From: Micractinium sp. NFX-FRZ
Taxonomy: Eukaryota; Chlorophyta; Trebouxiophyceae; Chlorellales; Chlorellaceae
DNA length: 35,234 nt
Direction: 5' to 3'
Assembly: GCA_029339195.1 (NCBI GenBank)
Contig: JAPTJF010000566.1
Location: 1-35,234, forward strand
The first letter of the stretch is position 1. Every line of letters begins with the position of its first letter. The position numbers and the translations under genes are program-made. The notes beneath the pieces were generated by a model that was not told where the DNA came from, searched no databases, and was given only the letters and a program-made list of their open reading frames with translations. Positions 34,001 to 35,234 of this stretch are shown one piece after another.

Positions 34001-34744
34001 GCGAGGACGACGACATGGATGCTGTGCGGCGCAAGCAGACCTCCCTGAAGCCGCGCTTCCACGTCATGCTGGTGCGCGCTGTGCATGCTGTGGGGCGCGC
34101 TATGCATGCTGTGGGGCGTGCTATGCATGCTGCGCGTGCTGCATGCTCGGTGCCAGCCTCCCTAACTGCCCTTGCCCAACATGCCGTCTCTTTCCCCGTC
34201 TTGTCTCCCCACAGATTCACTCGTCATGAGTTGCAACTTCAACAGCGCTTTGACTGCTCACCCCTGCCCTGTCACCTCGCTCCGTTGCCTGCTCTGCTCG
34301 TCCCCCACCCCTCGCAGACCACCTACGACGTGATCATTCGAGATGCCGCTGTGCTCAAGCGCTTTGACTGGTCGGCCCTCGTCATCGATGAGGGGCACAG
34401 CCTGAAGGGTGGGTGGGTGGGTGGGTGGGGCAGAGAGAAAGCGTGGGCAGATGTCAAGGGCCGGTTTGGTGGATCCTGCAACCTGCGTGTGGGTGGGTGA
34501 GGAGGGCGTGCACGGGCGCCCATGCCAGTGTCGTGCACGGGCACAGCTTACATTCTGCCAGAATGCCGCTGCCTGCCGCAGCACTGGGCAGCAGCTCCTC
34601 CTGCGGCACCGCGCTCCCCTGCCGACTCGCCTGCCGTGCATGCTGTGCGTGCTTTGGTCTGCAGGCCAGGACAGCCTGCGTGGGCGGCTGCTGCGGGAGC
34701 TGGGCGCACCCTGGCGGCTGCTTTTGACTGGCACACCGCTGCAG
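24194..34744 (+). CDS. SAWADEE-ePHD-PHD-chromodomain-SNF2 remodeller (CHD-like), 3' partial
   Basis: Twenty-five exons join in phase to 1010 residues and continue past the window: 24194-24264, 24387-24647, 24969-25490, 25871-25929, 26445-26600, 27257-27356, 27752-27913, 28173-28259, 28503-28609, 28910-28998, 29351-29392, 29659-29733, 29913-30038, 30288-30410, 30598-30728, 31058-31181, 31401-31544, 31917-32055, 32638-32696, 32937-32978, 33239-33327, 33609-33674, 33987-34071, 34318-34408, 34665-34744. Domains: SAWADEE-like, about 20-150 (SAWYDC; Cys69, His103, Cys108, Cys110); acidic GAG-coded run; extended PHD, about 245-365; PHD, about 570-615 (CQVC, CDSCDHGYHMYC, CPGC); second Cys-rich finger, about 620-672; chromodomains, about 675-793 (FVKFKEKSY, VKWRGLEYDKATWEP); SNF2 from about 830 with DEMGLGKT, DEGH and TGTPLQ. 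Likely a nuclear ATP-driven nucleosome remodeller reading histone marks. The intron after 30410 is GC-AG. The 25929 donor was chosen by phase. Confidence 0.92.
25171..25209 (+). repeat. GAG microsatellite coding polyGlu
   Basis: Twelve GAG codons then GAA lie in exon 3 of the remodeller. The acidic run continues downstream and separates the SAWADEE-like domain from the extended PHD finger. Confidence 0.95.
26981..27256 (+). repeat. Array of acceptor-plus-exon-start copies in the extended PHD
   Basis: Seven copies start at 26981, 27014, 27047, 27080, 27113, 27161 and 27209, with the real exon at 27257 as the eighth. Each starts right after a CGGCAG, CTGCAG or similar acceptor and encodes ED(R/K)ELLC or a near variant. 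Unit lengths are 33 or 48 bases, all multiples of three, with no stop, so any acceptor joins in frame. Only the last unit reads CPAH, which supplies the final Cys and His ligands of the extended PHD finger; the others read CLSPA. Confidence 0.95.
27663..27703 (+). repeat. Partial copy of remodeller exon 7
   Basis: CGCACCGGCAAGCTGCG with flanks (RTGKLRSAALSSQ) copies RTGKLRSGATQ of the exon at 27752. The offset is 109 bases, so it is out of phase. Confidence 0.85.
28617..28840 (+). repeat. 95-bp tandem repeat with copies of an exon 3' end
   Basis: Two units of about 95 bases (anchors GTTGAGAGCAGGCA at 28693 and 28788) lie downstream of the exon ending at 28609. Copies of that exon's end, GAGGGATCCGGCG before GTGAGC, recur diverged near 28625, 28665 and 28760. 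Confidence 0.8.
29265..29300 (+). repeat. Partial copy of remodeller exon 11 start
   Basis: GTCAAGAGCTGTGTGAAGGAGCTC mirrors the start of the exon at 29351 (GTCAAGAGCTATGCAGAGGAGC). The offset is 86 bases; the acceptor position reads CTG rather than CAG. Confidence 0.7.
30779..30825 (+). repeat. Partial copy of remodeller exon 15 interior
   Basis: AGLGAAVLGCR in the intron copies AGLGEVEAVLGCR of the preceding exon (30598-30728). It lies about 135 bases downstream. Confidence 0.7.
31561..31657 (+). repeat. Copy of chromodomain 2 exon 3' end, with donor
   Basis: LEYDKTTWEPRAELAEGEEA, then AVKK and GTGGGCA, copies the end of the exon at 31401-31544. The offset is 113 bases, so splicing from this donor would shift the frame. 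About 80 of 85 bases match by eye, making this a recent copy. Confidence 0.95.
32038..32400 (+). repeat. About 115-bp minisatellite x4 carrying exon-end and donor copies
   Basis: The exon end CAAGTGGAAG/GTGGGCGG at 32056 recurs at 32171 and 32288 and, diverged, at 32394. Spacing is 115, 117 and 106 bases. The sequence between is also repeated (GGATGCAGTTGGGTGGGCAGGCTT types). Confidence 0.93.
32993..33027 (+). repeat. CTGTG pentanucleotide repeat
   Basis: About seven GCTGT/CTGTG units lie just after the Walker A exon donor. A similar run occurs near 25692-25717. Confidence 0.85.
33882..33910 (+). repeat. Partial copy of remodeller exon 23 start, with acceptor
   Basis: After CCCAG, HELGSEQHD copies YELGSEDDD at 33987. 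The offset is 105 bases, and I read no stop in between, so it is an in-frame alternative acceptor. Confidence 0.85.
34072..34142 (+). repeat. GTGCATGCTGTGGGGCGCGCTA minisatellite
   Basis: About three imperfect units of roughly 22 bases lie right after the donor at 34072. Confidence 0.8.
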
Positions 34745-34905
34745 GTGGGTGGGGTTTGGGAGGGCTCCCTTGGCTGCGGCATTCCTTTCCACATTGGGCA
34801 GGGGGCGCGTGAAGGGGAATGCCTGCAGGCTGAGATGCTCACTGCTGCTGGTCTTCACTTGCCCGGTGCAGCACTCTGCTGATTTGTGTGTCGCTTCCCC
34901 TGCTG

Positions 34906-35125
34906 AACAACCTGCGTGCTGCTGGCCTTATTCTTTATATTATCATGTTATCTCAACCGCACACACCTACTCACTGCCCCCTCCCCCTGCAGAACAACCT
35001 GCGGGGGCTGCCGGTCGTTCCCCTACCGCAGCACATTGAGTATCCACTGCTCATTTGTGTTGCATGTCCCTCCTACTGCTTCTGCAGAGCAACCTGCGTG
35101 AGCTGCTGGCGCTGCTGGCCTCCTT
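34906..35125 (+). repeat. Three copies of the exon start after TGTPLQ
   Basis: AACAACCTGCG at 34906 and 34993 and AGCAACCTGCGTGAGCTGCTGG at 35088 all look like the start of the exon encoding NNLRELLALL, the usual SNF2 motif after TGTPLQ. The second and third follow CTGCAG. After about 20-40 bases all three fall into intron-like sequence, so the true exon probably lies beyond the window. Confidence 0.75.
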
Positions 35126-35160
35126 TATTCAATCATTCTCTAAACCACACATCCTCACTC

Positions 35161-35161
<1 letters not shown>

Positions 35162-35234
<73 letters not shown>
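35162..35234. repeat. 73-base poly-C run at the window end
   Basis: An uninterrupted C homopolymer closes the window. Earlier copies here carry C-rich pyrimidine tracts before CTGCAG, so it may be an expanded tract, or it may be an assembly artefact at a contig edge. Confidence 0.9.

Noticed and set aside
1..35234. Transposons, tRNA or rRNA genes
   Set aside because: I saw no transposase, reverse transcriptase or integrase motifs, no long terminal repeats, and no tRNA-like or rRNA-like sequence on either strand.

Overview
This looks like nuclear DNA of a green alga, most likely a chlorellacean trebouxiophyte (inference). It is very GC-rich. The genes are cut into many small exons by short GT-AG introns, most ending in CTGCAG, with a few GC-AG introns. 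Some genes end near TGTAA, the usual chlorophyte polyadenylation signal. The protein set also fits: a plastid BASS-type transporter, a plant-type starch synthase II, and chromatin proteins with plant-like domains. I rebuilt all exon structures by hand from splice consensus, reading phase and family similarity; nothing was computed or searched.

Layout. 1-1390: no gene I can support. 1391-2476 (-): a tentative single-pass membrane protein whose transmembrane helix is split by a GC-AG intron. 2477-3978: no clear gene, but a hairpin and a direct repeat. 3979-4860 (+): a small two-exon Tyr/Pro/Gly-repeat protein. 5312-14976 (+): a 23-exon reading frame that joins a BASS/SBF carrier to a complete starch synthase II catalytic core. 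14977-15891: its probable 3' UTR. 16120-23888 (-): a complete 19-exon WDHD1/AND-1/Ctf4 replisome protein of 934 residues. 23889-24193: a 305-bp divergent promoter with a TATA box facing right. 24194 to the window end (+): the first 25 exons (1010 residues) of a chromatin remodeller with SAWADEE-like, extended PHD, PHD, Cys-rich, tandem chromodomain and SNF2 ATPase parts. The gene runs off the end through a 73-base poly-C run.

How the genes relate. The transporter-synthase would be a plastid protein, with the synthase most likely on the stromal side of the envelope. WDHD1 and the remodeller are head to head and both act on chromatin, so they may share control.

The most striking structure is not a gene. 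In all three large genes, introns repeatedly carry diverged partial copies of the neighbouring exon edge together with its splice site. Acceptor-side copies lie upstream of the real exon and donor-side copies lie downstream. Several are in the same reading phase with no stop in between, so using the decoy site would insert a short in-frame segment. The extreme case is an array of eight acceptor-plus-exon-start units, spaced 33 or 48 bases, inside the remodeller gene.
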